Source of the DNA: Planctomycetota bacterium | GTDB lineage: Bacteria; Planctomycetota; Planctomycetia; Pirellulales; Pirellulaceae | Assembly (NCBI GenBank): GCA_963204915.1 | Contig: CAUJHS010000005.1 | Coordinates: forward strand, 1-64,000 | Reading direction: 5' to 3' | DNA: 64,000 bases | Shown: positions 29,489 through 37,469 of the stretch, in pieces | How the letters are laid out: each line of letters opens with the position of its first letter | Position numbering within the stretch: the first letter of the stretch is position 1 | The notes under the pieces: generated by a model | What the model was told of the DNA's origin: nothing | Databases searched by the model: none | Seen by the model: only the letters and a program-made list of their open reading frames with translations | Program-made: the position numbers and the translations under genes

Positions 29489-30537
29489 GGTTCGATCAGT
29501 CGCTGCGCCACCACAACGGCTTGTTGGGCATCGAGCGCCCAGCCGTCGGCGCCCACGTCGCGCCACAATTCCGGCTCAAGATTAAAGGGGCGCCCGCCAA
29601 CGAGAATTTTCGCTTCGCTCACCTCGCGAATCAATCCGATCGCGGCGCGAACCTGCTCCAAATGGTACGTCATGGTGACCGATAAGCCCACGACATCCGC
29701 ACGTCGCTCCTGCACCGTGCGGGCAATGTCGGCTGGCGGAGCATTGGCGCCCAGGTAGTAAGAGTCCCAACCTTCCATTTCGAAAAAGTCCGCGACCATG
29801 CGCGAACCAATTTCGTGCAAGTCGCCGCCAATGGCCGCCGAGACAAAACAACGGCCCACGCGCGGCGTGCTGAAAATTTTGGGGTAGAGCAACGTCATCA
29901 CTTGTTGCGTGGCCGCCGTACAGTAGTGCTCGTGCGCCACAGAGATTTCGTTCCGTTGCCATAACCGCCCGACTTCCAGCAGCACGGGCTGAAAGACCTT
30001 CAAGTAAACGGTTTGCGGCGTGAGGCCGTTGTTCACCGCGTCGAGGATCTGCTGCGTCGCTTGGCGCCGTTGTCCTGCCAAGAGCAAGTCCAAATAGTCT
30101 TGCGCCAGGGGCAATTCGGCATGAGGGGGCGCGAGAAACGAAGTCGCACTTTCCGGGCCTTGCGTCAGCGCCGTCACCCCGTGCTGCACCACGCGGCAAA
30201 CGCGGCTCGCGATATCTTCGGGCAAGCGGCTGCGGAGCATTTCCTCCAGCCGATGCAGGTTGTGAACCAGGTCGCTCGTGGGAATCTTTCGGCCGCTCAA
30301 CACCACCTGCGCCCAGCGCACGTAATCGGCAAACAAGGAAGGACGCGAGCTTTCCATCGCTTCGGCCAGATACCGCAAATGAAAGCCGGCGTCTTCTAAA
30401 CATCGCGTGCGGCCGATGGCGCCATACCGCGCGGCAAGCTCCGGCTCGCGCGCGTAGTGCATGTCGACCAACGCCTGGGCAAGTTCACTCGCACGAGCAC
30501 GAAGCGAGTGGGCAATTTCGTGGGGCAAGGTACTCAA
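29485..30537 (-). CDS. cobalamin-binding sensor protein with CarH-type Wx9EH motif
   Basis: 350 residues. The start is a TTG at 30537, overlapping the TGA of the upstream gene. The N-terminal 140 residues are helical and do not look like the MerR HTH of CarH or LitR, so this is not a DNA-binding CarH. Residues 145-222 form the B12-binding helical bundle (methionine synthase cap type) with Trp193, nine residues, then Glu203-His204, the Wx9EH motif that contacts the upper adenosyl face in light-sensing CarH. The Rossmann domain has D239-x-H241-x-x-G244, with His241 the expected lower cobalt ligand, plus SVTMTYHLEQVR and LVGGRPF. Likely an adenosylcobalamin-bound sensor handing a light or cofactor signal to the overlapping histidine kinase. 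Confidence 0.85.
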   Translation of the reverse strand: MSTLPHEIAHSLRARASELAQALVDMHYAREPELAARYGAIGRTRCLEDAGFHLRYLAEAMESSRPSLFADYVRWAQVVLSGRKIPTSDLVHNLHRLEEMLRSRLPEDIASRVCRVVQHGVTALTQGPESATSFLAPPHAELPLAQDYLDLLLAGQRRQATQQILDAVNNGLTPQTVYLKVFQPVLLEVGRLWQRNEISVAHEHYCTAATQQVMTLLYPKIFSTPRVGRCFVSAAIGGDLHEIGSRMVADFFEMEGWDSYYLGANAPPADIARTVQERRADVVGLSVTMTYHLEQVRAAIGLIREVSEAKILVGGRPFNLEPELWRDVGADGWALDAQQAVVVAQRLIEP

Positions 30538-30833
30538 GAGGCGACGTGTTCAAACAACAAGACTCGATTACGGCCGGGGACCAGCTTCAACCCCGCGGGA
30601 ATGCCCTGGTGCGCGGCTTGGTACGTGTGCCCGCGATGCCACTTCTGAAAGCTGGCCTGATCTTCCCAATAGGTTAACAACCAGAACGCGTCCGGTTCAT
30701 CGACGGGCGTAAGGACATCCATGCGCACAAACCCTGGGGCGGAGTCCACGAGATGTGGGCGACGCTGAAACGCCTGCTTCACCTCCTCCGTCATTCCATT
30801 CGCAACGACAAACTGACTGATCGCAACAAACAT
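30534..30833 (-). CDS. antibiotic-biosynthesis-monooxygenase (ABM) domain protein, IsdG-like fold
   Basis: 99 residues from the ATG at 30833 (MFVAISQFVV), which is where the ABM fold normally starts; the frame is open to 30902 but without homology. The layout is one ABM ferredoxin-like domain: a first strand, helix EEVKQAFQRRPHLVD, SAPGFVRMDVLTP, then AFWLLTYWEDQASFQKWHRG and YQAAHQG. The Trp and His of the F-x-x-W-x-x-G-x-x-Y-x-x-A-H pattern match haem-degrading IsdG/HmoA enzymes, but the Asn in strand one is replaced by Ser, so haem cleavage is uncertain. First gene of a three-gene operon with overlapping stops and starts (TTGA, then ATGA) including the cobalamin sensor and kinase; a tetrapyrrole-linked theme is possible. 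Confidence 0.8.
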   Translation of the reverse strand: MFVAISQFVVANGMTEEVKQAFQRRPHLVDSAPGFVRMDVLTPVDEPDAFWLLTYWEDQASFQKWHRGHTYQAAHQGIPAGLKLVPGRNRVLLFEHVAS

Positions 30834-31241
30834 AAAGGGGGTCGAAGTGCGAGCCGCGCCTGCCAGAGTAGGATTGTATACCACGCCCTCGCCGAAAGGC
30901 AAACGCGGTCAACAACGGACCCGCACCGTGGTCGAAGCACGGACAAAGGACGAATCCGCCTCCGGCAGTTGGCTGGTTCTGGAACGTAATTTGCGGCGGC
31001 TTATGAAGAGCAAGAGACCGTGCTGGCTTGGAGCGACGTTTTCGCGCGGCATCATGTCATGAAGAACGACATGACGTGCTCCGTCGCAACGCTAGGGCGG
31101 TTGCTGGCTTAGCGACGCGGTCGGACAACGATGGGCAGCATGGTCATCCCATCCAAGGCGTCACCCCTGCAGGACGATGGTCCTTGCCGGACATCGGCGT
31201 ATGCGCCGCAAGGAACTTACAAAGTAGCGAGGAAGACACCG
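30834..31241. other. 408-base intergenic region between divergent genes
   Basis: Separates the ABM/cobalamin-sensor operon (minus) from the DUF305 gene (plus), so promoters for both should lie here. I could not pick convincing -35/-10 pairs. A 7-base inverted repeat TCATGTC/GACATGA with a 9-base loop lies near 31054-31076. No protein-like frame is present. Confidence 0.4.
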
Positions 31242-31751
31242 ATGAATCACCCTGATTCCCCCCAGCACTCTCAGCCAACACACGCCCACGGCGCCGGCAT
31301 GAATTACGGTCGATTCGCCGCAATGATTGTCACCTCCACCGTGACTATGTATGGCATGATGTACCTGAATACTTACGCGCAAAGCCACGTGTTCTTCAGC
31401 GAAACCCGCGCGTACATGGCGTTAATCATGGGAGCGGTCATGGCCGTGGTCATGCTTTCGTTCATGCTCACGATGTACACCAATTGGCGGGTCAACCTTG
31501 GAATATACGCAGGCAGTGTCATCTTATTCGCCTTGGCGTTATGGCTGGTGCGCAGCCAACGCACCGTTGATGACGCCTCGTATATGAAGGCTATGATTCC
31601 TCATCACTCGATTGCAATCTTGACCAGCGAACGAGCGCAGATCTCCGACCCGCGCGTGCGGAAGTTGGCCGACGAAATCATCAAGGCGCAGCGCAAAGAG
31701 ATTCAAGAAATGAAGGCTCTGATCAAAGACCTTGAGAACGACGCGACGTAG
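31242..31751 (+). CDS. three-TM membrane protein with C-terminal DUF305 domain
   Basis: 169 residues. The ATG at 31242 has GAGGAAG six bases upstream, so the longer frame from 31131 is rejected. The N-terminus is His-rich (HS, HAH). Three membrane helices span about 24-45, 58-79 and 86-103, and Met-rich helices are unusual (MYGMMYLNTY; MLSFMLTMY). The DUF305 ferritin-like helical hairpin follows, with H121-H122 in YMKAMIPHHSIAI and the conserved SDPRVRKLADEIIKAQRKEI. DUF305 proteins often occur with copper resistance genes, and the His and Met residues would suit copper or silver binding, but no other metal-resistance gene is next to it. Confidence 0.85.
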   Translation: MNHPDSPQHSQPTHAHGAGMNYGRFAAMIVTSTVTMYGMMYLNTYAQSHVFFSETRAYMALIMGAVMAVVMLSFMLTMYTNWRVNLGIYAGSVILFALALWLVRSQRTVDDASYMKAMIPHHSIAILTSERAQISDPRVRKLADEIIKAQRKEIQEMKALIKDLENDAT

Positions 31752-31813
31752 CGCCAACGAACGCCAACGCCTTCATTCAACATTCAGCACCGCTACACAA
31801 GCTATCGGTAGCG

Positions 31814-31832
31814 CGGCTGCAAATTGCAGCCG
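31814..31832. terminator. hairpin between convergent genes
   Basis: CGGCTGC (31814-31820) and GCAGCCG (31826-31832) form a perfect seven-pair stem with an AAATT loop in the 85-base space between the convergent DUF305 and CRTAC1 genes. No strong T-tract follows. Confidence 0.45.
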
Positions 31833-31836
31833 GACG

Positions 31837-34143
31837 TCACTCAGGCAGAGGGATGTGTTTTTGATCGAGGACTTTGAAGTTCTTCGCGTGCTCGGTGATT
31901 TCGATCGATTGATTCACGGACACGTCGTGGAAGACCTGCGTTTCACCGCTTGTGGGCCAGTGGATCTCGAGGGTTGCAATGCGTTCGGCGGCGCCCAAGC
32001 CTATCGTTTGCTCCAGCGGGTTGCTGCCAAAACTGCTGCCTGGGGAAATGTGCCGATGCACCGTCAGCGGCTTCTCGCCTGCGGCGACCACTTTGATGCG
32101 CGCGCCAAGCGCCGCGCGATTCGTGGTCTTGCCGATGAGTTTGACCGTTAGCCACGCATGCGGATGACCGGGGTTCTGGAATAAGATGTCGTGATACTTG
32201 TCGCCGTTGACAGCGCCGCCCATTTGGGCGAATAGGTCGACATTGCCGTCGCGGTCCCAGTCGCCGCAGGCGATGCCGTGTCCCTTTTGCAGGTGCCCCA
32301 CGCCCGCTGTACCAGTGATTTCGACAAACCGCCGCCCATCGACATTCTTGAACATGCGGTTCGGCATGAGTCCACCCAGGTTGGGTTCGCCCGTGCCCAG
32401 GTACATGTCAAGGAAGCCGTCGTTGTCGAAGTCGGCGTAGTTGCTCCCCATCGCGCCCAAGACCACGTCAAGGCCGGCCTCTTGAGTTACGTCTTCGAAG
32501 CATTTTCCTTCCACATTGCGGTAAAGCCGGTTTGTGTGGCATGCATGCGGTTGGCCGATCATGCCTTTGACCACATCGCCCATGTTGCGGTGGTAGCACG
32601 TGGCGAACAAGTCGAGCCAGCCGTCGTTGTCGTAATCCCAGGCCCAGCAGGAGAACCCATGCATGGGGCCGTTAAGGCCCATCGCGTCGGTCACGTTGGT
32701 GAAGTCGCCGTCGCCATCGTTGTGGTAAAGCTGGCCCGCGCCATCCAGGTAGTTGACGAACAGATCGGGCCGGTCGTCATTGTCGTAATCGAACCAGGTG
32801 CAGCCCTTGGTAAAGATGTGCGGCGCAATGGCGACTCCTGACTCGATTCCCATTTCTTCGAAAGTCCCATCGCCCCGGTTGCGATAAAGCCGGTTGGGTT
32901 GGTTCTCGCAACCGACGAACAAGTCGAGCCAGCCGTCGTTGTCGTAGTCGATCCACTGGGCGGCGTTCGAGTTCACGGGGTCGAGCAAGCCGGCTTCGGC
33001 CGTGACATCGGTGAACCGCATGTCGCCGTCGTTTCGCAGCAGCGTGGGGCGCACGCCCACCCGCAGCCAGGCGCCGCGCGGAATGTAAATGTCCATGAGG
33101 CCGTCGTTGTTGTAATCGGTTTGCAAGCAAACCAGCCCGCCCAGTTGATCTTGAATGCCGGCCGCTTCGGTCACATCGGCAAACGCGCCCTTGCCCGTGT
33201 TGTGGTACAAGGCGGGGCCTTCCGTCGGATCGAACGACGTAACGAAGAAATCTAGGAGACCGTCGTTGTCAAAATCTTCCAGCAGGGCGCCGCCGGCCTG
33301 GCCGAAACGGTTGATTCCCACCAGGTGGCCGATGTCGCGAAAGCGGCCGATGTCGAGTTCCGAGTTCGTGAACTTGTCGAGCGAAATCAAATACCTGGGG
33401 TCAACACCGTGGGGGTGTTCGCCCAGCGTCATGTGCGCCAGGTTGAGCAACCAGCGAACTTCGAGGTCCTCAGGATGAACCTGCAGATATTCGGTGAAGT
33501 GCGCGATCGCCAGACGCGAGCCGGTAGGAACCTGATGGACCGCCGCCGACTGAATCGGCACGATGCACGAGCTTTCGCCGCGGCACATGATGCAGTTCTC
33601 ATCTTCGCCGCGGCGCAAGGCCGCCACGCCCTGAAAGTACATCAAACTGCCCAGGTACTCGGCCTGCACGTCGGGCGGCGAGGCATCGACAATCGCCCGC
33701 GCTTCGCGGAGCGCGTCATACGCTTCGACGGCGCGACCGGCGGCCATGAGCACTTCCGCCTTCGAGCCAAGAAACGGGATCAGCTCCGTGCCGCTGGGTG
33801 CGTGCGTATCACGGTAGTTGTCCATCTCTTGCAAGATCCGATCTTCCACGCCTTTCCAATGGCGGCTGATTTCCTGAAGCGAGTCTTCAGGTTTCCAGCC
33901 TTGCACCACGGCCAGGATCGAGCCGAAGCCACTGGTGTCGACGCGCAACCGACCGGGAGTCATCGGCGGCATCAGCATCATAGAGCGCGCTTCGACAGAG
34001 TCGAACGCTTCCTCATCCTCATTCTGTGCGGGCAACCGCCAGAACACGATGGCCACCAGCCCCACTGCCAGCACAACCGCAAGATTCCAGAGCGCAGCGC
34101 GAAACCACCGACGCGGCCGTTGCGGGTCCGTCGAGATCGACAT
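31837..34143 (-). CDS. CRTAC1-family FG-GAP/VCBS repeat protein with UnbV domain, membrane-anchored
   Basis: 768 residues. A basic start (DPQRPRRWFRAALWN) precedes a single anchor helix (LAVVLAVGLVAIVFW), so the bulk lies outside the cytoplasm. Residues 80-260 are helical and TPR-like and include a CIMC pair and another Cys nearby (ENCIMCRGESSCIV). Then several calcium-type blades of the integrin/FG-GAP kind appear (LLEDFDNDGLLDFFVTSFD; QTDYNNDGLMDIYIP; QWIDYDNDGWLDLFVG; ACGDWDRDGNVDLFAQ). The last 90 residues are the ASPIC/UnbV domain (HAWLTVKLIGKTTNRAALGA). Family members are abundant in planctomycetes; the function is unknown, presumably adhesion or binding. A second member with a different anchor is encoded at 39340-41160. 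Confidence 0.88.
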   Translation of the reverse strand: MSISTDPQRPRRWFRAALWNLAVVLAVGLVAIVFWRLPAQNEDEEAFDSVEARSMMLMPPMTPGRLRVDTSGFGSILAVVQGWKPEDSLQEISRHWKGVEDRILQEMDNYRDTHAPSGTELIPFLGSKAEVLMAAGRAVEAYDALREARAIVDASPPDVQAEYLGSLMYFQGVAALRRGEDENCIMCRGESSCIVPIQSAAVHQVPTGSRLAIAHFTEYLQVHPEDLEVRWLLNLAHMTLGEHPHGVDPRYLISLDKFTNSELDIGRFRDIGHLVGINRFGQAGGALLEDFDNDGLLDFFVTSFDPTEGPALYHNTGKGAFADVTEAAGIQDQLGGLVCLQTDYNNDGLMDIYIPRGAWLRVGVRPTLLRNDGDMRFTDVTAEAGLLDPVNSNAAQWIDYDNDGWLDLFVGCENQPNRLYRNRGDGTFEEMGIESGVAIAPHIFTKGCTWFDYDNDDRPDLFVNYLDGAGQLYHNDGDGDFTNVTDAMGLNGPMHGFSCWAWDYDNDGWLDLFATCYHRNMGDVVKGMIGQPHACHTNRLYRNVEGKCFEDVTQEAGLDVVLGAMGSNYADFDNDGFLDMYLGTGEPNLGGLMPNRMFKNVDGRRFVEITGTAGVGHLQKGHGIACGDWDRDGNVDLFAQMGGAVNGDKYHDILFQNPGHPHAWLTVKLIGKTTNRAALGARIKVVAAGEKPLTVHRHISPGSSFGSNPLEQTIGLGAAERIATLEIHWPTSGETQVFHDVSVNQSIEITEHAKNFKVLDQKHIPLPE

Positions 34144-35097
34144 GAGCTACCAACTTTCCTTCGTTAATACAGAGCGAGAGCGCCACGATCGCATGAACGC
34201 CCCACGGCTCGCGCTTCCCTGCTGCAGCGTCTCGACGAGGAAGGCTACCCAAACTTACAAACCCTGTTTGCGGCGCGAAGTGCCGAACGTAATCGGAGAA
34301 AACGCAAAAAAAGAGAAGAAGATTTTTTCGCCCAACGATGGCTTGCTCCGCATCCATCCAAGCAGCACCCCGCCGTGGATTTCAGGAACCGGCTCAAGAG
34401 TCGGGTAGCGTCAGACTATGCCTTGCGGCAAGTCATTTCGTGCGAAAGGAAAGAAGGCGCGCTCCGGCACGGCCTGGTTGGGGTCGCGAGGTCGGACGAG
34501 GCAAACCGTGAGATGCGTTGTGACGTGTCGTCGCGATCGTTCCCTGTTGTCTCCGCTTGCTGCGCGGCAGAATCACGATGGCGTACGCGGTCACAAGATT
34601 AACGTAACCATTAAACCATTGAGCATTGAGATGGTGTTGCCCCACGAGTCGTCTTGCTGCTTTAAATTATCGCCCGCGTGTGGCGTTCCTGGCGTCACTA
34701 GGATCGATCGAGAGCACGGGTCGAACCTGACGCATCGTATGCCGCACGAAGAACGAACGTTATCGCAGGAAGCGGGCCAACCGCTTTCGTCGTTGGCATA
34801 TTCACGTTGGCGCGATTGTTAGGGTTTGAGGAGACAGGGCCGACCCTGCGAGCGGTTCCAAATTTGGAATGTAAACTTCGCCTCAAGATTCCCGTTCTTT
34901 CAAGTGGCGGCGAGGCGTTCCTCCGGGCGTTACCGCTTGAAACCCTGGCGTTTGCCGCGATTCGTCAAGGGATCAGCACGCTTAGCGTCTCTTTGGCATA
35001 CGACTCGCGTAGACGACCCTCTCGTACGACGGCTCGCTGAGGGCCGACTCGCTCAGAGGCTTTTTATTTTTGCCAAAACGACTTTGGAGATTTTGTG
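34144..35097. other. 954-base region without a protein-coding gene
   Basis: No reading frame here has convincing protein character on either strand. The left end (34290-34340) is A-rich and lies upstream of the CRTAC1 gene, so its promoter should be there. The right end has a weak stem followed by a T-tract (35037-35071) just before the small gene at 35098, and a short inverted repeat CGTCT/AGACG near 34986-35015. The layout would suit an unannotated small RNA on the plus strand, but I recognise no known RNA family (no tRNA, tmRNA, RNase P or SRP signature). Confidence 0.4.
35037..35071 (+). terminator. weak hairpin plus T-tract, possible intrinsic terminator
   Basis: CTGAG (35037-35041) can pair with CTCAG (35052-35056), followed by AGGC and the T-rich run TTTTTATTTTT (35061-35071). 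The stem is short. If real, it ends a transcript from the gene-free region upstream; otherwise it is just the leader of the gene at 35098. Confidence 0.3.
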
Positions 35098-35334
35098 ATG
35101 GATCACAATAGTTTGCGTTGGACGCTGGCGGTCATTTGCGGTGCGATGGCGATTGCCGCCAACCTACCGTGGGTTGGCATGGTGGATGGTCTCTCGCGGT
35201 TCATGCAACACGCCCGATCACGAGCCATGACCCGATCACGAGCCATGTCCGGGCGAGGCGCCACTTCGAAGCGAGCCGGCGCACCCACGACGCGGGCCCA
35301 CGTTCCCTTGGCCGGCAAGGTACGGCCCAAGTAA
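35098..35334 (+). CDS. small protein with N-terminal hydrophobic segment, unknown
   Basis: 78 residues. GGAG (35086-35089) lies eight bases before the ATG, which is the main evidence that it is translated. A hydrophobic stretch (LRWTLAVICGAMAIAANLPW) could be a membrane anchor or signal, followed by a very basic tail rich in Arg, Ser and Thr (SRAMTRSRAMSGRG). The tail contains a 17-base direct repeat (35213-35229 and 35231-35247), which duplicates the residues around RSRAM. I do not recognise a family and the basic tail weakens the case. Confidence 0.35.
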   Translation: MDHNSLRWTLAVICGAMAIAANLPWVGMVDGLSRFMQHARSRAMTRSRAMSGRGATSKRAGAPTTRAHVPLAGKVRPK

Positions 35335-35395
35335 CCGTGCGGCGAGGTTCCCTTTCCTTGCCGTGTCGCATGACACGATCCGCGAAATGTGCGGC

Positions 35396-35542
35396 TTAGG
35401 GTTGCTGGGCCATTTCTTCCAGTTGTTGGTTCAACTCGGCTTGTTCGGTGGGTGCATGCTGAATGTCATCGCCCGCCGACGAGCCGCTGGCGCATCCGCC
35501 GGCAAGCGTCAAGAGCAGCAGGAATAAGGTTTTGCGAATCAT
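35396..35542 (-). CDS. 48-residue predicted lipoprotein downstream of DUF1559 gene
   Basis: A very short gene: MIRKTLFLLLLTLAGGC, with lipobox residues A-G-G-C17, then a polar tail ending EEMAQQP. AGGAG lies eight bases before the ATG at 35542. The start, ribosome site and lipobox together make it credible despite its size. It lies 200 bases downstream of, and in the same direction as, the DUF1559 gene; small lipoproteins in this position are common in planctomycetes and may work with the prepilin-like protein. The tail is Gln/Glu-rich and helical. Confidence 0.65.
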   Translation of the reverse strand: MIRKTLFLLLLTLAGGCASGSSAGDDIQHAPTEQAELNQQLEEMAQQP

Positions 35543-35742
35543 GGGGGAACTCCTGGGTTATGGTGAATGGTGAAGGTGCAAGGTCGTAGGGGAGGGATCG
35601 ACTGTCGTGCGATGCAAACCGAGTTCGGTCTCGGGTCTTTCCCTCCTTGGTAAGAACCCGGACCGAAACCAGGCGCCCGCCCCGTCCCCGTGGAAGGAGG
35701 ACAATCCAAACTTATCGCGAGGTTGAGTTCGAGGAGCGCCGC

Positions 35743-36807
35743 TTAGAAAGCGGGATCACTTACCACCGTGCCGTCATCGCGCGAAGAGATACTCAGGAGC
35801 GTGGCGTGGTTCATGGTTTCCACCAGGAACCGCACCGAGCCGTCGAGCAGCAAGCCTTGCGTTCCGCCGGGGTGGAACGAATTGAGCACCGTGTTGGCGT
35901 CGTAGGTGGTGTCGCACCCCGATCCGCCCACGCAGATCGTGTTGTCGGCGTTAATCGGGTAGCGCACCGTGGTAGTGGCGGCGCCCCACGGAGAGCCGGT
36001 AAAGGCGGAAGGCCGTCCTGCCGTGGTAAAGCCCGACCAGCCACCGTGATAATTCGCGCGAATGTCACGGTTGCCGCCGACTTTGCCCGACTGTTCGCCC
36101 ACGACCAGCGTGTTCGAGGTGCCGTCTGTCGCCGACGCCAGTCCGACGGTGAAGTTTTGGAACAGCATGCCGTTCTCGCAGAAGATGCCGCCGTAGCCGG
36201 TCACGCCCGAGCAAACGCCCGTGGTGCGTCCGGCCGGATCCGGCGAAGCGCCCGCGATGCCCACATAGTCATGGGTCTGCCCGCGTTCCGCGTTGTTGTA
36301 CGTGGGCGACTGGGCGGACGCATTGGTCGAGTTAGGACTCGAAGGACAGTTCCACCCTTCGACTTTCAGCCCAGCTAACACCGCGTTGGGTCCGGTCCCG
36401 TAACCGTAAGAGCCGTTATCCTCGCGCTTGGCCGAGAAACCGCCCACCACGGCGCTGGAGTTGATATCCAACGTTTGATACAGCGGCATTTGCTCCAGGT
36501 AGGGCAGCACCGCAATACGCCAATTGGGAGCGCCCACTGGGGCCCGCGTTCCAAACGGCAAAGTTTTGTTGATGTCGTGATAGTTGTGCAATGCCAGCCC
36601 CAGTTGCTTGAGCTGGTTGGAGCATTGAGCGCGCCGGGCCGCTTCGCGCGCGGCTTGCACCGCGGGGAGCAAAAGCGCGACTAACACGCCGATGATCGCA
36701 ATCACCACCAGCAACTCAACCAGGGTGAAGGCTCGACGCGGCTTGCCGTGGATAACGGCCGAATGTTTCAAAACATGTCCAGTCACTACATATGTGCGTT
36801 TCATCAT
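35743..36807 (-). CDS. DUF1559 prepilin-like (type II secretion pseudopilin type) protein
   Basis: 354 residues. The prepilin cleavage/methylation motif is clear: RRAFTLVELLVVIAIIGVL, then ALLLPAVQAAREAARR. The DUF1559 body contains the Asn-rich Gly/Ser/Thr core and the family's C-terminal signature in FHPGGTQGLLLDGSVRFLVE. The leader before the cleavage site is long (about 25 residues), so an internal start is possible. Planctomycetes carry dozens of these; they are thought to form surface or periplasmic pseudopilus-like fibres after cleavage by a prepilin peptidase. No other pilus genes are nearby. Followed by a tiny lipoprotein gene in the same direction. Confidence 0.93.
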   Translation of the reverse strand: MMKRTYVVTGHVLKHSAVIHGKPRRAFTLVELLVVIAIIGVLVALLLPAVQAAREAARRAQCSNQLKQLGLALHNYHDINKTLPFGTRAPVGAPNWRIAVLPYLEQMPLYQTLDINSSAVVGGFSAKREDNGSYGYGTGPNAVLAGLKVEGWNCPSSPNSTNASAQSPTYNNAERGQTHDYVGIAGASPDPAGRTTGVCSGVTGYGGIFCENGMLFQNFTVGLASATDGTSNTLVVGEQSGKVGGNRDIRANYHGGWSGFTTAGRPSAFTGSPWGAATTTVRYPINADNTICVGGSGCDTTYDANTVLNSFHPGGTQGLLLDGSVRFLVETMNHATLLSISSRDDGTVVSDPAF

Positions 36808-37469
36808 CCTGCTCTCAATTCCAAGTGAGGGGACTCATGGTTTAGGCGAAAGCATCTCGCGTGAGTCCGTTAAGGCGAGATGCGCGATATGGCGGGAGGT
36901 CACGGTGGGAACAAGTCTGCCCGGCCGTTCGAGAAGGGTTCTCGACGCCCGCTTGGCCCTAACGCAACGGTTATGCCAAAGGCGCCGGGTTCGCATCGGG
37001 CAGGCGTGGTTCTTGTGGAAAGCCACGTAGCGCACGCATTCGTAATCGTTATGTCATGAGGGGAAATACGTGGTTTGCCACAACGCGGCGCAAACTTCGG
37101 CCAGCAGCGCCGCCCAAACTTGCCGCAGAGCTGCGCAACATGCGTGCAGGGGGCCGAGGGACTCGTCACGAAGGACGCAAAAATTTATGAGGAAGTCCGC
37201 AAAACCTTGCACAATCGCCAGCGAATTTGCTGTGCGCCGCGATTGAACTCCCCCGATGTTGGCGTTGCGAACAGGCCGCTTGAGGGCTACGGGGGAAAGC
37301 ACGGCACGTCAGTTGCTAATTCCCTCCAAACCGAGCGCCGCCGATGGCGCGGCGGTTCGCCGAAGCAGGAGCGCAGTCCGAGATAGGCGAAATGCTTCAG
37401 GTGTCCCTCACACGCTTGGCCCAGGGCCTGCGCGTTGATAGAAATTTCCAAGAAAGCGGTTGCGGCGTT
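36808..37469. other. 662-base region between divergent DUF1559 and FixJ-type genes, no gene seen
   Basis: Apart from the hairpin at 36852-36883 near the DUF1559 start, I see no convincing gene, repeat or RNA. The frame of the regulator gene is open back to 37344, but that part does not resemble a receiver domain. Promoters for both flanking genes should lie here, but no clear consensus was found. Confidence 0.4.
36852..36883 (-). promoter_or_regulatory. perfect 9-bp hairpin in the DUF1559 leader
   Basis: GCATCTCGC (36852-36860) and GCGAGATGC (36875-36883) form a nine-pair stem over a 14-base loop, about 45 bases before the DUF1559 start codon. It may be an operator palindrome or an mRNA leader structure. 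Confidence 0.35.

Noticed and set aside
31839-34143. CRTAC1 protein as a cytochrome because of CIMC
   Set aside because: The motif is CxxC without the following His required for a c-type haem.
34418-34822. 134-codon plus-strand frame in the gene-free region
   Set aside because: Composition is not protein-like (Arg/Ser/Cys-rich), no ribosome site, no motif.
37344-37469. N-terminal extension of the FixJ-type regulator
   Set aside because: The residues do not belong to a receiver domain; the fold starts right after the ATG at 37470.
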